A stretch of 35,227 nt of DNA. Source: Bacteroidaceae bacterium (GTDB lineage Bacteria; Bacteroidota; Bacteroidia; Bacteroidales; Bacteroidaceae). A model generated the notes under the pieces. The model was not told where the DNA came from. It did not search any database and worked only from the letters and a program-made list of their open reading frames with translations. Positions 8,601 through 18,105 of the stretch are shown here, piece by piece. Each line of letters begins with the position of its first letter. Position 1 is the stretch's first letter. A program made the position numbers and the translations under genes. The stretch spans positions 1 to 35,227 of the forward strand of contig JAFWXS010000059.1 in the NCBI GenBank assembly GCA_017517925.1, read 5' to 3'.

Positions 8601-10360
8601 TGGATGCCTTCAAGGGTACGAACCTCAACTTCCGCCTCGGAAAGTGGACACAGGAGGCACGCGATGCTGCGGCAGAGGTGGAGGGAGCGACCACGGCAAC
8701 CGCCGACTGGTACGAGTTTAACAATGCCCGTACCATCGTGTCGACATGGTCAACTCCCGGTACGAACCTGAACGATTACTCCTATCGTTCTTGGCAAGGA
8801 CTCATAAAAGACTTGTATTATCCCCGATGGAAGTACTTCTTCGACCATGAATGTGAAGCAGGTGAATATCAGTTCTTCGAATGGAACTGGGCACATGGCA
8901 TGACACATGAGGTAGGGCAGACAACAGTGAGCACCACCCGCCTTACCGAGGGAGAGCCCGGATATGCCTATACCCGTGAACCCGAGGGCAATACCGTGGA
9001 GAAGGCCAAGGAGATACTTGACAAGTACATTGTTCCCCTGCAGATAGGCGATAGTACATACTATGCATACCGCCACCTGAACAACGACCTGACCCCGATG
9101 ATAACCGTCGTTGCCGAGCCAGGCGAAACAATCGACGTGTCACCGTATTTCATTTCGCTCCACCAAGTACACGTATATGGTGACTTCATTGACCACGAGG
9201 AGAACAGATGCGCCGACCTGAGTCAGATTCCCGTCAGGAGCGATATTGCCGATGGTGTCTATATAGCTACCGTCGACTTGAATGACGGTACGATGTTGGA
9301 GTTTGCCGTGGTCATCAATCCTGCATACAACGGAGTCTACAATATCAACTACAAGGACGGTGACAAGGACGCTCCTGTCTTTGTAGGATACAATGATGAC
9401 AAGGACAACAGCAACAATGTGGGTTATAAGTTGATAGCAGAAGGCACTTACTCTGCCGACGCCCTTGCCGACAAGATGTTTACCATTGTACCTAAGAGCA
9501 CTGGTTATTCCATCTCCGCACAGGGTAAGTACTTGAAGCAACCTACACTTGATGGTTGGAACCACATCATGTTCTCCGACAATGCAGCAGAGGCAGGAAC
9601 TTACACCTTTGAAGAAACGGCAGAACTCAGCGAGATATTCAAGATACATAGCACAGGCACTGGCATCAACTATGTGAATGACTACGACAAACTGGTGTTT
9701 GGTAACGACAAATCCGACAAGGAGAATCTGGCAACATTCACCATCACTTCTGTAACTGAGTATACCCTCAATGTATCCTCAGCCTGCATGGCCACCCTTT
9801 GCCTCCCTTTCAATGTGGTGCTTCCTCCGAGCATGACTGCTTATGACTTCGCCAGCACCAACGTAATGGAGGAAGGAGAAGGTGCATACATCTGCATCAT
9901 GCAGTCCATTGCCGGAGGCGGCAATACATTGAAGGCTGGCACTCCTGTAATAGTAAAGGCAGAGCCAGGTAGCTACGATCTCAAAATCACCATGGAAGGT
10001 AGTGGCGCAAAGACATCTCTGCCCGGCTCATTGCTCCGTGGCAACTTCATGAAGAAGGAGTTGGTGCAAGGCACCGATGTGAAGAAGTTCATCCTGATGA
10101 ATGAAGACCAGGGCCTGGGATTCTATCGCATGCAGTCAACAGCCAGCATCGAGGCCAATAGTTGTTGGGTAGAGTGGGCACTCCCGGCAGAGATGGCTGA
10201 CGTGCAGTTAATAGCCCTAGACCGCTACGATACGACAACTATCGAAGCCTTGCTCCCCGCCACCTCCTCCCGCCAAGTCATCTACAATCTTGCCGGACAG
10301 CGCCTCGCAGCGCCTCGGCGGGGAATCAACATCATTAACGGAGTTAAAGTTTTGAAATAA
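5624..10360 (+). CDS. GH89 alpha-N-acetylglucosaminidase, complete, secreted
   Basis: This 1578-residue secreted GH89 enzyme is the intact paralogue of the gene at the window start. Residues 1-24 are a signal peptide (cut after VWA). Next come a trefoil-like segment (about 30-165), a galactose-binding-like beta domain (about 170-310), the NAGLU N-terminal domain (about 365-450), the TIM barrel (from about 480) and the alpha-helical C-terminal domain (to about 1100). Glu694 in DPFHEGG and Glu810 in APEAIEQ are the likely acid/base and nucleophile. A second trefoil-like module, a LCLPFNV beta module and a C-terminal YNLAGQRLAAPRRGINIINGVKVLK tail follow; this kind of tail often ends exported Bacteroidetes proteins. 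The substrate is probably alpha-GlcNAc-capped mucin or heparan-type glycan (family knowledge). Unlike its neighbour it has no leucine-rich repeats. It has its own promoter, and pepP follows after 21 nt. Confidence 0.95.
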   Translation: MKTMRKTFLLTLLFTLCGVATVWAEFAPETNRRYTLKETTTGLYLDIQTLGINEANAGGTTNNISLNTKPCVIFFEEGAEGKWKMKNVDGTYVQQAASRNWNVVIGTTPYEWTFKEQTNGTVTIARADGKYINVDSKLVGQPLFCDKGTGMEFTLMAHPSVDCPIIATAQNGKMYFSSEKIAYEGACNTLRFTLTESGAFYQNGAKRMSFDSFVLYKSNGEAVALKEQHVTGNNGKSFAGMLDGVNGTYCNAAWGTSAATDDWFEVTLPDGVDLGGAFSFSFVTENTTMNAKAFLIEWSYEKVAEYAFAIDAPQGESVNVTYNDEAVAVGQIFGEDVDVELFAANEISGYTWSVVVDEENNTITLRYAAVEIVENPQAVVDLVNRIGGAGTDKKFLFVLDPSLNSKQEVFVLGSEGKKILIKGSTLSAITTGLGWYLNNIAHINIAWNSLNEKTVAVKEKGAAYVDLSDIELPLPSEETRVSDAKYRYYLNTCAFGYSMTSWTWTRWQQEIDWMALHGINMPLQLVGLEEVWRKFLTMEDENGNRKYGYDDESAKAFVAGPAFIAWWAMNNLEGWGGTGSGTKSGGTWAGAGGVQDDAWYVRQKELAGKITAAQRALGMQPVLPGWSGMVPTNFASKSGYATRGNGGNWAGDFVRPLLLSVSNADYAEIAADYYECLHAVMGESQYYSMDPFHEGGGAGTMEDYEALYAAMEAAKPGSQWVIQQWQWSPTQKYSLTAVPAGRLVVLDLFSDGSPAFDKYNGYAPQDAVFCAIPNFGGRSGLMGRLQNVTDNYFSYKAKYASIKGIGAAPEAIEQTPVTYDLIFQLPWMNGEKPDVAKWVDNYAVARYGQDNAVVKEAWSLLRQGPLNYGADGIQGPVEDVWAARPNLDAKPASYWGKTINQAGGIYTKARRQMLIDATYKLLSQHEALGLAEGSVYESNYNYDLVEFIGAVMADYAYDLLLGIKEKHEAGMVNPAYQFYLTRKDGFLNLLLDVDAFKGTNLNFRLGKWTQEARDAAAEVEGATTATADWYEFNNARTIVSTWSTPGTNLNDYSYRSWQGLIKDLYYPRWKYFFDHECEAGEYQFFEWNWAHGMTHEVGQTTVSTTRLTEGEPGYAYTREPEGNTVEKAKEILDKYIVPLQIGDSTYYAYRHLNNDLTPMITVVAEPGETIDVSPYFISLHQVHVYGDFIDHEENRCADLSQIPVRSDIADGVYIATVDLNDGTMLEFAVVINPAYNGVYNINYKDGDKDAPVFVGYNDDKDNSNNVGYKLIAEGTYSADALADKMFTIVPKSTGYSISAQGKYLKQPTLDGWNHIMFSDNAAEAGTYTFEETAELSEIFKIHSTGTGINYVNDYDKLVFGNDKSDKENLATFTITSVTEYTLNVSSACMATLCLPFNVVLPPSMTAYDFASTNVMEEGEGAYICIMQSIAGGGNTLKAGTPVIVKAEPGSYDLKITMEGSGAKTSLPGSLLRGNFMKKELVQGTDVKKFILMNEDQGLGFYRMQSTASIEANSCWVEWALPAEMADVQLIALDRYDTTTIEALLPATSSRQVIYNLAGQRLAAPRRGINIINGVKVLK

Positions 10361-10381
10361 ACCTTACATAATTACAACCAT

Positions 10382-12186
10382 ATGGCTTATATTAATGCAC
10401 TGCGTCAGTTGATGCAGGCCGAGGGGTGGGATGCTGTAGTCATCTCGGGCACCGATCCTCATGGTAGCGAATACCTGCCCAAGCGTTGGCAGGTACGTAA
10501 GTATGTGTCGGGTTTCACCGGCTCGGCAGGTACGGTAGTGGTCACTGCCGATCATGCGGGCTTGTGGACCGACTCGCGCTACTTCATCCAAGCCACCGCG
10601 CAACTCGAAGGCACTGGCATCGAATTACACAAGTTAGGTATGCCCGACACCGTGAACTATCCCGAGTGGATGGCCGAGAACCTGGCAGAGAATAGCACCG
10701 TATGCGTGGATGGCCTCTGCATGCCGCTTGCCGAAGTCCGCTCCATGCAAACGCTGTTTGCATCCAAAGTTATCACCGTTGTGAGCCGCCCCGACTTTAT
10801 CGATGCGCTCTGGAGTGACCGCCCCGCACTGCCCGATGCACCAGCCTTTGAGCTGGGGCTGGAGTATACCGGCCGCACACGTGCCGATAAAATCAGTTGG
10901 CTGCGCGAGGCGATTGCTGCCAAGGGGTGTGGCTCCATCCTTCTCAGTAGCCTCGACGAGATTGCCTGGCTGCTCAACATACGCTCGTGCGACATAGCGC
11001 ACACACCCGTTGTCATCGCTTACCTCTGGGTGGGTGTCGATAGGGCTGTGCTGTACACCACCGAGAGCAAGTTTGACGAGGCGCCACCGCCGCCCTTGCT
11101 GCCGATGGAGTAGAACTCGCCCCCTATGGGGCAGTCGTAGAGAGCATCGCCGCATGGCCTGCCGATACGCCTATTTATATTGATGGTACGATGCTCAACT
11201 ATGCCCTCTACGAGAAGGTGACCGAGCGCTTTGGCTCCAAGGTGGTCGATGCCGTCTCGCCCGTAAAATTGGAGAAGGCGCTGAAGAACGAGACGGAGAT
11301 ACAGGGCTTCCGCGAGGCATACCGCAAGGACGGTATCGTGCAGACCCGCTTCTTCCGCTGGCTCGAACAGGCCTTGGAGCGTGGCGAGCGCATCACCGAG
11401 ATTGATGCGGCCGACAAGCTCATCTCTCTGCGCAAGGAGATGGAGGGGTACCTCGACGAGAGCTTTGCGCCCATCTCGGCATACGGCGAGAATGCCGCCC
11501 TGCCACACTACTCGGCTACGCCCGAACAGTGCAGCGTGCTCGAACCGCGCGGACTCTATCTGCTCGACTCGGGTGCCCACTACCTCGATGGTACGACGGA
11601 CATCACGCGCACCGTTCCGCTGGGTCCGCTCACCGAGGATGAGGCGTTCGACTACACCTGCGTGTTGCAGGGTATGATAGCTCTCTCGATGGCTTCGTTC
11701 CCGCGTGGCACCCGTGGCTGCCAACTCGACGTGCTGGCCCGCATGCCGCTGTGGAAGTATAACCGCAACTATGGTCATGGTACTGGGCATGGCGTGGGGC
11801 ACGTGCTCTGCGTACATGAAGGACCGCAAGGCATGCGACAGAACCTGCTCGACCAGCCCATCCTGCCGGGCATGGTGACTTCGTGCGAACCGGGCATGTA
11901 CTGCGAGGGGCAGTATGGCATCCGTCACGAGAACATGCTGCTATGCTATGCCGACGAGGTGAACGAGTTTGGCGACTGGCTGGCCTTCATGACGCTCACC
12001 TGCACCTACATCGACACCACACCGCTCGTGGAGGAGTTGCTCACCGACGAGGAGAAGATGTTTATCGACTGTTTCAACACCAGTGTCTACGAGACCCTTG
12101 CCCCCGACCTCACGCCTGACGAGGCAGCTTGGCTGAAAGCAAAGACTATCGACTGCCTGTACGAGCCGGAGGAGGAAGAGTTGTAA
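10382..12186 (+). pseudogene. pepP: Xaa-Pro aminopeptidase (aminopeptidase P, M24B), broken by a one-base frameshift
   Basis: The gene would encode a cytosolic metallopeptidase that removes an N-terminal residue preceding proline. The creatinase-like N-terminal part (233 codons from ATG 10382) reads in one frame up to GAG at 11078-11080, then runs out of frame to a stop at 11113. The rest continues in the minus-one frame from about 11083 (ATAALAADGVELAPYGAVVE) to 12186 without interruption. One missing base explains everything, and restoring it gives about 601 residues, normal for the family. All dimetal ligands survive: LLDSGAHY and DGTTDITRT (Asp pair), GHGTGHGVGH (His), SCEPGMY and GIRHEN (Glu pair). 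There is no slippery heptamer, so programmed frameshifting is unlikely. It is either a recent inactivation or a sequencing or assembly error. A separate restart at ATG 11191 could give only the catalytic domain. Confidence 0.88.
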
Positions 12187-12191
12187 TCCGA

Positions 12192-12225
12192 GAATGAAAA
12201 TGCAAGTTTGCTTGCATTTTCATTC
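12192..12225. terminator. Hairpin after pepP, overlapping the prfA promoter
   Basis: The arms GAATGAAAATGCAAG and CTTGCATTTTCATTC are perfectly complementary over 15 bp around a TTTG loop, 5 nt after the pepP stop codon. Only a weak T-rich tail (GTCTT) follows. The right arm contains the -33 TTG of the next promoter, so the same DNA seems to end one transcript and start another. Confidence 0.65.
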
Positions 12226-12242
12226 GTCTTATACTACCTTTG
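12212..12242 (+). promoter_or_regulatory. Bacteroidetes-type promoter of prfA
   Basis: TTG at 12212-12214 and TACCTTTG at 12235-12242 are 20 nt apart, the expected Bacteroidetes spacing. Transcription should begin near 12249, leaving a short leader before the ATG at 12271. Confidence 0.75.
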
Positions 12243-12270
12243 TGCTGAATTTTATATACCGATAATATAC

Positions 12271-13380
<1,110 letters not shown>

Positions 13381-13398
13381 AGAGGAGACCTCCTCCAA

Positions 13399-13418
13399 CC
13401 TCCCCCTCTATGGGGAGG
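13399..13418. repeat. GC-rich CCTCCCC/GGGGAGG hairpin repeat
   Basis: A 7-bp inverted repeat (CCTCCCC at 13399-13405, GGGGAGG at 13412-13418) lies 18 nt after prfA. It resembles the elements at 13568-13584 and about 18384-18415 and is probably a short dispersed intergenic repeat. It has no T-run. Confidence 0.5.
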
Positions 13419-13567
13419 CTTTGCAGACATCGCTGACCACAAATATGAGAAATAAATCGGAGGCTCTCACCCTCAAAAAATGTAAGAAGAATAGTAAGTA
13501 GTATTAACCAATAAAACACTCACCCCATCCCTCTCTTGTAAAGAAATGACTCAGCGATATCAGGGTC

Positions 13568-13584
13568 CCCTCCCTTAGGGAGGG
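13568..13584. repeat. GC-rich CCCTCCC/GGGAGGG hairpin repeat before pyrF
   Basis: CCCTCCC, TTA and GGGAGGG form a tight hairpin 21 nt before the pyrF start codon, followed by TTAGGGTGGGT. It belongs to the same short GC-rich repeat type as 13399-13418. Its place in the pyrF leader might influence expression, but that is speculation. Confidence 0.5.
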
Positions 13585-13605
13585 TTAGGGTGGGTCTCAT
13601 CTATT

Positions 13606-14439
13606 ATGAACAAACAACAACTCATCGACATCATCAAGGCACGCAAGTCATTCCTCTGCGTAGGCCTCGACACTGACACCAAGAAGATTCCCGCTCATCT
13701 GCTCAGCGAGGAAGATCCAATTTTTGCCTTTAACAAGGCCATCATCGACGCTACGGCAGACTACTGCGTGGCCTACAAGCCCAACCTCGCCTTCTACGAG
13801 TGCGACGGACTCAAGGGCTACGAGGCATACGAGAAGACCATCGCCTACCTGAAGGAGAACTACCCCAACCACTTCATCATCGCCGATGCCAAGCGTGGCG
13901 ATATAGGCAACACCTCATCGATGTATGCCCGTTCATTCTTCGAGGAGCAGGATGTGCATGCCCTCACCGTGGCTCCCTACATGGGCGAAGACAGCGTGAA
14001 GCCCTTCCTCGCCTACGAAGGCAAGTGGGTGATACTGCTGGCACTGACATCAAACAAGGGCTCGCTCGACTTCCAGCTCATGGAGGACAAGGAGACCGGT
14101 GAACGCCTCTTCGAGAAGGTGCTCCGCCGCTCACAGGAGTGGGGCAACGACGAGAACATGATGTACGTGGTAGGTGCTACCCGCGGACAACTCTTCGAGG
14201 ACATCCGCAAGATTGTGCCGGGTCACTTCCTCCTCGTACCCGGTGTAGGTGCTCAGGGTGGTTCGCTCAGCGAGGTATGCAAGTATGGTATCACTAAGGA
14301 GTGCGGACTCATCGTCAACTCGAGCCGCGCCATCATCTATGCCGACAATACCGAGAACTTCGCCGCTGTAGCCCGCGAGAAGGCTCGCGAAGTGCAGGAG
14401 GAGATGGCTGCCGAACTCGTGAAATACGGAATACTGTAA
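13606..14439 (+). CDS. pyrF: Orotidine 5'-phosphate decarboxylase
   Basis: This enzyme converts OMP to UMP, the last step of de novo pyrimidine synthesis, in the cytosol. The 277-residue length and sequence fit the longer PyrF subfamily common in Bacteroidetes. The catalytic Asp-Lys-Asp motif is [10 protein letters not shown], with Lys96 between Asp94 and Asp99. The N-terminal substrate loop ([14 protein letters not shown]) and C-terminal phosphate-binding region ([22 protein letters not shown]) are intact. The HD-domain gene begins 7 nt after the stop codon, so the two are probably co-transcribed. No clear promoter is visible in the repeat-containing gap upstream. Confidence 0.96.
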   Translation: MNKQQLIDIIKARKSFLCVGLDTDTKKIPAHLLSEEDPIFAFNKAIIDATADYCVAYKPNLAFYECDGLKGYEAYEKTIAYLKENYPNHFIIADAKRGDIGNTSSMYARSFFEEQDVHALTVAPYMGEDSVKPFLAYEGKWVILLALTSNKGSLDFQLMEDKETGERLFEKVLRRSQEWGNDENMMYVVGATRGQLFEDIRKIVPGHFLLVPGVGAQGGSLSEVCKYGITKECGLIVNSSRAIIYADNTENFAAVAREKAREVQEEMAAELVKYGIL

Positions 14440-14446
14440 TTAAAAC

Positions 14447-15682
14447 ATGCAGTCAGGCAAGATTATCAACGACCCGGTGTTCGGGTTCATCAATATACCT
14501 AAGGGGCTCATCATGGAGGTGGTAACGCACCCTATGGTGCAGCGCCTTCACCGTATCAAGCAGTTGGGACTGTCGTGTATGGTGTACCCCGGTGCGCAAC
14601 ACACCCGTTTCCAGCATTCGCTGGGTGCTTTCTTTCTGATAACGGAGGCTATCAACTCATTGCGTGGCAAGGGAGTGGAGATTACCGAGCATGAGGCGGA
14701 GTCGGTGAAGATTGCTATCTTGCTGCATGATGTAGGGCATGGCCCCTTCTCCCATGTGTTGGAGAATACGATAGCACCGGGTGTGCATCACGAGGACATA
14801 TCGCTGCTATTGATGGAGAAGATGAACCGCGAATTGGGCGGCCGTCTCGACCTCGCTATACGTATATATAAGGATGAGTACGAGAAGCGATTCCTGCATC
14901 AGCTGGTAAGCAGCCAGCTCGACATGGACCGTCTCGACTACTTGCGTCGCGACAGTTTCTATACGGGAGTGACGGAGGGTAACATCGGTTCGGCACGTAT
15001 CATCAAGATGCTGGGCGTGAAGGACGACCATCTGGTGGTAGAGTCAAAGGGTATCTATTCCATTGAAAACTTCCTTACGGCACGTCGCCTCATGTACTGG
15101 CAGGTATACCTGCACAAGACTTCAGTGGTGTGTGAGAAGATGCTTATCAACACGCTTACCCGGGCAAAGGAACTGGCAAGGGCAGGGGAGGAGTTGTACG
15201 TGTCGCCCGCCTTGCGTTACTTCTTGTACAAAGACATCACGCGCGAGGCGTTCTTCCATGACGAGGAGTGTATCAACACATTTATACAACTTGACGACAA
15301 CGATATATGGTGTGCTCTGAAGGTATGGGCTTCGCACTCGGATAAGGTGCTCTCTACGCTCAGTAGCGGATTGGTGAACCGTCGCTTGTTCAAGGTTGAA
15401 CTTGCTTCGAAGCCTTTCAGTCGTGAGTATAAGGCAACTATTACCGAACGTATATGTGCCTCACTTGGGGTGACCAAGCGTGAGGCTTCTTATCTGATGT
15501 GTGCCACCACCCAGGAGAAGGATATGTATAGCCCCTTTGATGACCATATCGAGATACTCTACAACGACGGTACTACGTGCGATATCGCCGAGGCATCGGA
15601 TATGTTTAACCTTTCGCTCTTGAAGAAGAAGGTGAAGAAGTATTTCCTCTGCTATCATCGAGACGGGATGAAAGTGGAATGA
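14447..15682 (+). CDS. HD-superfamily phosphohydrolase
   Basis: This 411-residue cytosolic protein belongs to the HD family related to dGTP triphosphohydrolases. The metal-binding motif is complete: QHTRFQHSLG (His52, Arg54, His57), LLHDVGHGPFSH (His94, Asp95, His98) and a downstream Asp in SQLDMDRLDYLRRDSFYTG (about 159-164). This last block is typical of the widespread YdhJ/SAMHD1-like bacterial proteins that hydrolyse nucleotide substrates. The true substrate cannot be told from sequence. It starts 7 nt after pyrF, which suggests an operon and perhaps a nucleotide-related role. The C-terminal 150 residues are less conserved and end in a Lys-rich segment. Confidence 0.88.
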   Translation: MQSGKIINDPVFGFINIPKGLIMEVVTHPMVQRLHRIKQLGLSCMVYPGAQHTRFQHSLGAFFLITEAINSLRGKGVEITEHEAESVKIAILLHDVGHGPFSHVLENTIAPGVHHEDISLLLMEKMNRELGGRLDLAIRIYKDEYEKRFLHQLVSSQLDMDRLDYLRRDSFYTGVTEGNIGSARIIKMLGVKDDHLVVESKGIYSIENFLTARRLMYWQVYLHKTSVVCEKMLINTLTRAKELARAGEELYVSPALRYFLYKDITREAFFHDEECINTFIQLDDNDIWCALKVWASHSDKVLSTLSSGLVNRRLFKVELASKPFSREYKATITERICASLGVTKREASYLMCATTQEKDMYSPFDDHIEILYNDGTTCDIAEASDMFNLSLLKKKVKKYFLCYHRDGMKVE

Positions 15683-15742
15683 TGAAAGTAAACACTACAT
15701 ACACTAAACTCTAAACTCTACACACTAAACAAAATAAACACT

Positions 15743-17968
15743 ATGGCAACAAAGAAACATGTATGGAACTACGATAATGTAGGTGGTTCTACTCGCGTGA
15801 AGATTACAACAGGTGCCGATATCGCCCATCTCGGCGAGTTGGACCCCAAGAAATGGACTGTACTCTCATGCCCTTCTACGGGATTGGAGATTGACGAGAA
15901 GAGTCTCAAGTATATCGATACGGACAATGATGGTCGTATCCGTGTGAACGACATCGTCATCACGGCGAAGTGGATGACCGCAGCTATCAAGGATGCCGAT
16001 CTGCTCATCAAGGGTAACGATAGCATCGACATCGAGCAGTTCAACCAAGAGGATGCCAACGGTAAACGCCTCTACAACTCTTCAAAGCAAATCCTCGCCA
16101 ACCTTGGCAAGGAGGGCACGGTAATCTCACTTGCCGAGACCAAGGACAGCACCGCTATCTTTGCCAAGACGGCATTTAATGGCGATGGTATCATTACCGA
16201 ACTTACTACTACCGACCTCGACGAGAAGGCTGCCATCGCGGCTGCGGTGAAGTCATTTGGTGGTGTCGCCGACCGCAGTGGTGAGATGGGTGTAAACGCA
16301 GAACTCATCGAGAAGTTCTATCAGGCATTGGTTGACTATGCCGCATGGCAGGCTGCAGCCGTAGAGGCTCCCTATGGTGCCGACACCGACAAGGCCATTG
16401 CTGCCTATACCGCCCTTGATGCCAAGGTGAAGGACTACTTCGTACGTGCCAAGCTGGCCTCGTTCTCACCCGAAAGTGCAGCTAAGCTCGATGTGCAGAC
16501 CGCCCTCATCGAAACCATCAGTGCCGATAACCTCACCGGCAAGACCGAGGATATCGCCGCATACCCCATCGCACGCATCACCGGCAAGGCCGAGTTGTCT
16601 CTCGATGCTACCATCAACCCCGCGTGGGCCGGTCAGTTTGCTACGCTCATGGGCATCGTGAAGCCTACAGGAAAGGTTATCACCGAGGCCGACTGGGCTG
16701 CTATCGGTGCGGCATTTGCTGCATACAATGCTTGGAAGGCTGCCAAGAAGGGTGCCGAAGTGGAGGCATTGGGCCTCGATACCATCAAGAAGTTCCTTGC
16801 CGACGATAAGAAGCAGGCACTGCTCGACCTCGTGGCACAGGACGCTGCGCTCAAGGAGGCGGCCGAGGGTATCGACATGGTGGACAAGTTCCTCCATATC
16901 TATCGCGACTTCTATCGTCTGTTGCGCAACTTCGTGACCTTCCAGGATTTCTATTCGAGAAACAAGAACGTACGTGCCGTGTTCCAATGTGGTCGTCTGC
17001 TCATCGACCAACGCGAGTGCCGCATGTGTATGAAGGTAGCCGATATGGGCAAGCACAATACCATGGCCGCTGCCAGTGGCATGTATCTCGTATATTGCGA
17101 CTGCGTGACCTCGACCAAGCCCGGCAAACTTGCCATTGTGGCGGCTGTCACCGTAGGTGAGATTGGCGATCTTGCCGTTGGTAAGAATGCCATCTTCTAC
17201 GACAACGACGGATTGGTGTGGGATGCTGTCATCACCAAGATTATTGACAATCCCATCAGCGTGGGACAGGCCTTCTGGTCGCCCTACCGCCGCTTGGCTA
17301 CCACCATCGAGAACCTCATCAACAAGAGCGCTGCCGATAAGGATGCTGCTATGATGAAGGACCTCAACACCAAGGTCAACTCCGTACCCACCACGGCTCC
17401 CGCTGCTGCCGATGCCAAGGCCGCTCCTGCACAGCCCTTCGATATAGGTAAGTTTGCCGGTATCTTTGCAGCCTTCGGTATGGCATTAGGTATGATAGGC
17501 ACCGCCCTCGCAAGCCTCGCTAAGGGTATCTTTGCTCTCAAATGGTGGCAGCTCATTGCCGCCTTCGTGGGCATCATGCTCGTCATCTCGGGTCCTGCCA
17601 TGGTGATGGCTTGGATGAAGCTCCGCCGTCGCAACATCGCTCCGCTGCTCAATGCCAACGGCTGGGCTATCAATGCCGCTTCGAAGATCAGCATCCCCTT
17701 CGGCGAGACACTCACCGATATTGTGCGTTTCCCCAAGCTGAAGCTCAAAGACCCTTATGCCAAGAAGGGTTTTCCTACCTGGAAGAAGTGGGCCATCTCA
17801 ATAGCTTCGCTCATCGTGTTAGTGGCTGGTCTGTGGCTCTGCAACCTCTTGAAGTGGGCCGGCGCTCCCTCACCCCTGTTCAATAAGAATAAGGTAGAGG
17901 TGGTAGAGGCTGCTGAGGCAGTAGAGGCTGTTGAAGTCGCCGATACTGTAGCTGTGGCTGCCGAGTAA
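15743..17968 (+). CDS. Uncharacterised membrane protein with EF-hand loop and Cys/His cluster
   Basis: I recognise this 741-residue protein only as a conserved hypothetical of Bacteroidetes type. An exact EF-hand-like calcium loop is at residues 59-70 (DTDNDGRIRVND: Asp59, Asp61, Asp63, Gly64, Ile66, Asp70), and a degenerate one may follow near NGDGIIT. An Ala-rich, probably helical middle leads to a cluster of Cys416, Cys426, Cys429, His438, Cys452 and Cys454 that could hold a metal. Three hydrophobic helices lie near residues 569-592, 604-626 and 683-703 (WAISIASLIVLVAGLWLCNLL), with a short Val/Ala/Glu-rich tail (VEVVEAAEAVEAVEV). There is no signal peptide, so the large N-terminal part is probably cytoplasmic. 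It follows the HD gene by 60 nt, in an AAACTCTAAACTCTACA-type spacer, and ends at a strong terminator. Function unknown. Confidence 0.85.
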   Translation: MATKKHVWNYDNVGGSTRVKITTGADIAHLGELDPKKWTVLSCPSTGLEIDEKSLKYIDTDNDGRIRVNDIVITAKWMTAAIKDADLLIKGNDSIDIEQFNQEDANGKRLYNSSKQILANLGKEGTVISLAETKDSTAIFAKTAFNGDGIITELTTTDLDEKAAIAAAVKSFGGVADRSGEMGVNAELIEKFYQALVDYAAWQAAAVEAPYGADTDKAIAAYTALDAKVKDYFVRAKLASFSPESAAKLDVQTALIETISADNLTGKTEDIAAYPIARITGKAELSLDATINPAWAGQFATLMGIVKPTGKVITEADWAAIGAAFAAYNAWKAAKKGAEVEALGLDTIKKFLADDKKQALLDLVAQDAALKEAAEGIDMVDKFLHIYRDFYRLLRNFVTFQDFYSRNKNVRAVFQCGRLLIDQRECRMCMKVADMGKHNTMAAASGMYLVYCDCVTSTKPGKLAIVAAVTVGEIGDLAVGKNAIFYDNDGLVWDAVITKIIDNPISVGQAFWSPYRRLATTIENLINKSAADKDAAMMKDLNTKVNSVPTTAPAAADAKAAPAQPFDIGKFAGIFAAFGMALGMIGTALASLAKGIFALKWWQLIAAFVGIMLVISGPAMVMAWMKLRRRNIAPLLNANGWAINAASKISIPFGETLTDIVRFPKLKLKDPYAKKGFPTWKKWAISIASLIVLVAGLWLCNLLKWAGAPSPLFNKNKVEVVEAAEAVEAVEVADTVAVAAE

Positions 17969-18011
17969 CGACGGCTTTGTAAACGAGAGAAAATCTCTTT
18001 GTCCGTTTCGG

Positions 18012-18055
18012 AAAAAGCCTTTGTCTGATTTTTTTATCGGACAAAGGCTTTTTTC
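18012..18055 (+). terminator. Strong rho-independent terminator after the 741-residue membrane protein
   Basis: AAAAAGCCTTTGTCTGAT pairs with ATCGGACAAAGGCTTTTT (18 bp, one G-T pair) around a T-rich loop and ends in a T-run. It is symmetrical enough to act on both strands. An open frame that starts inside it (18021-18248) is not a gene. Confidence 0.92.
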
Positions 18056-18105
18056 TTATCAGACGGCTCTGGCAAAATCGTTGCTTTCGTTTGATTTAAA
18101 AAATT

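Noticed and set aside
11078-11086. Programmed minus-one frameshift in pepP
   Set aside because: There is no X XXY YYZ slippery heptamer or downstream stimulatory stem, and the family does not use frameshifting.
11020-11928. 302-codon minus-strand frame opposite pepP
   Set aside because: The plus-strand frame carries all aminopeptidase P metal ligands. The opposite frame is a by-product of GC-rich codon bias.
12208-12270. Longer N-terminus for prfA from ATG 12208
   Set aside because: It lies upstream of the predicted transcription start and inside the hairpin, and it would add a hydrophobic stretch foreign to RF1.
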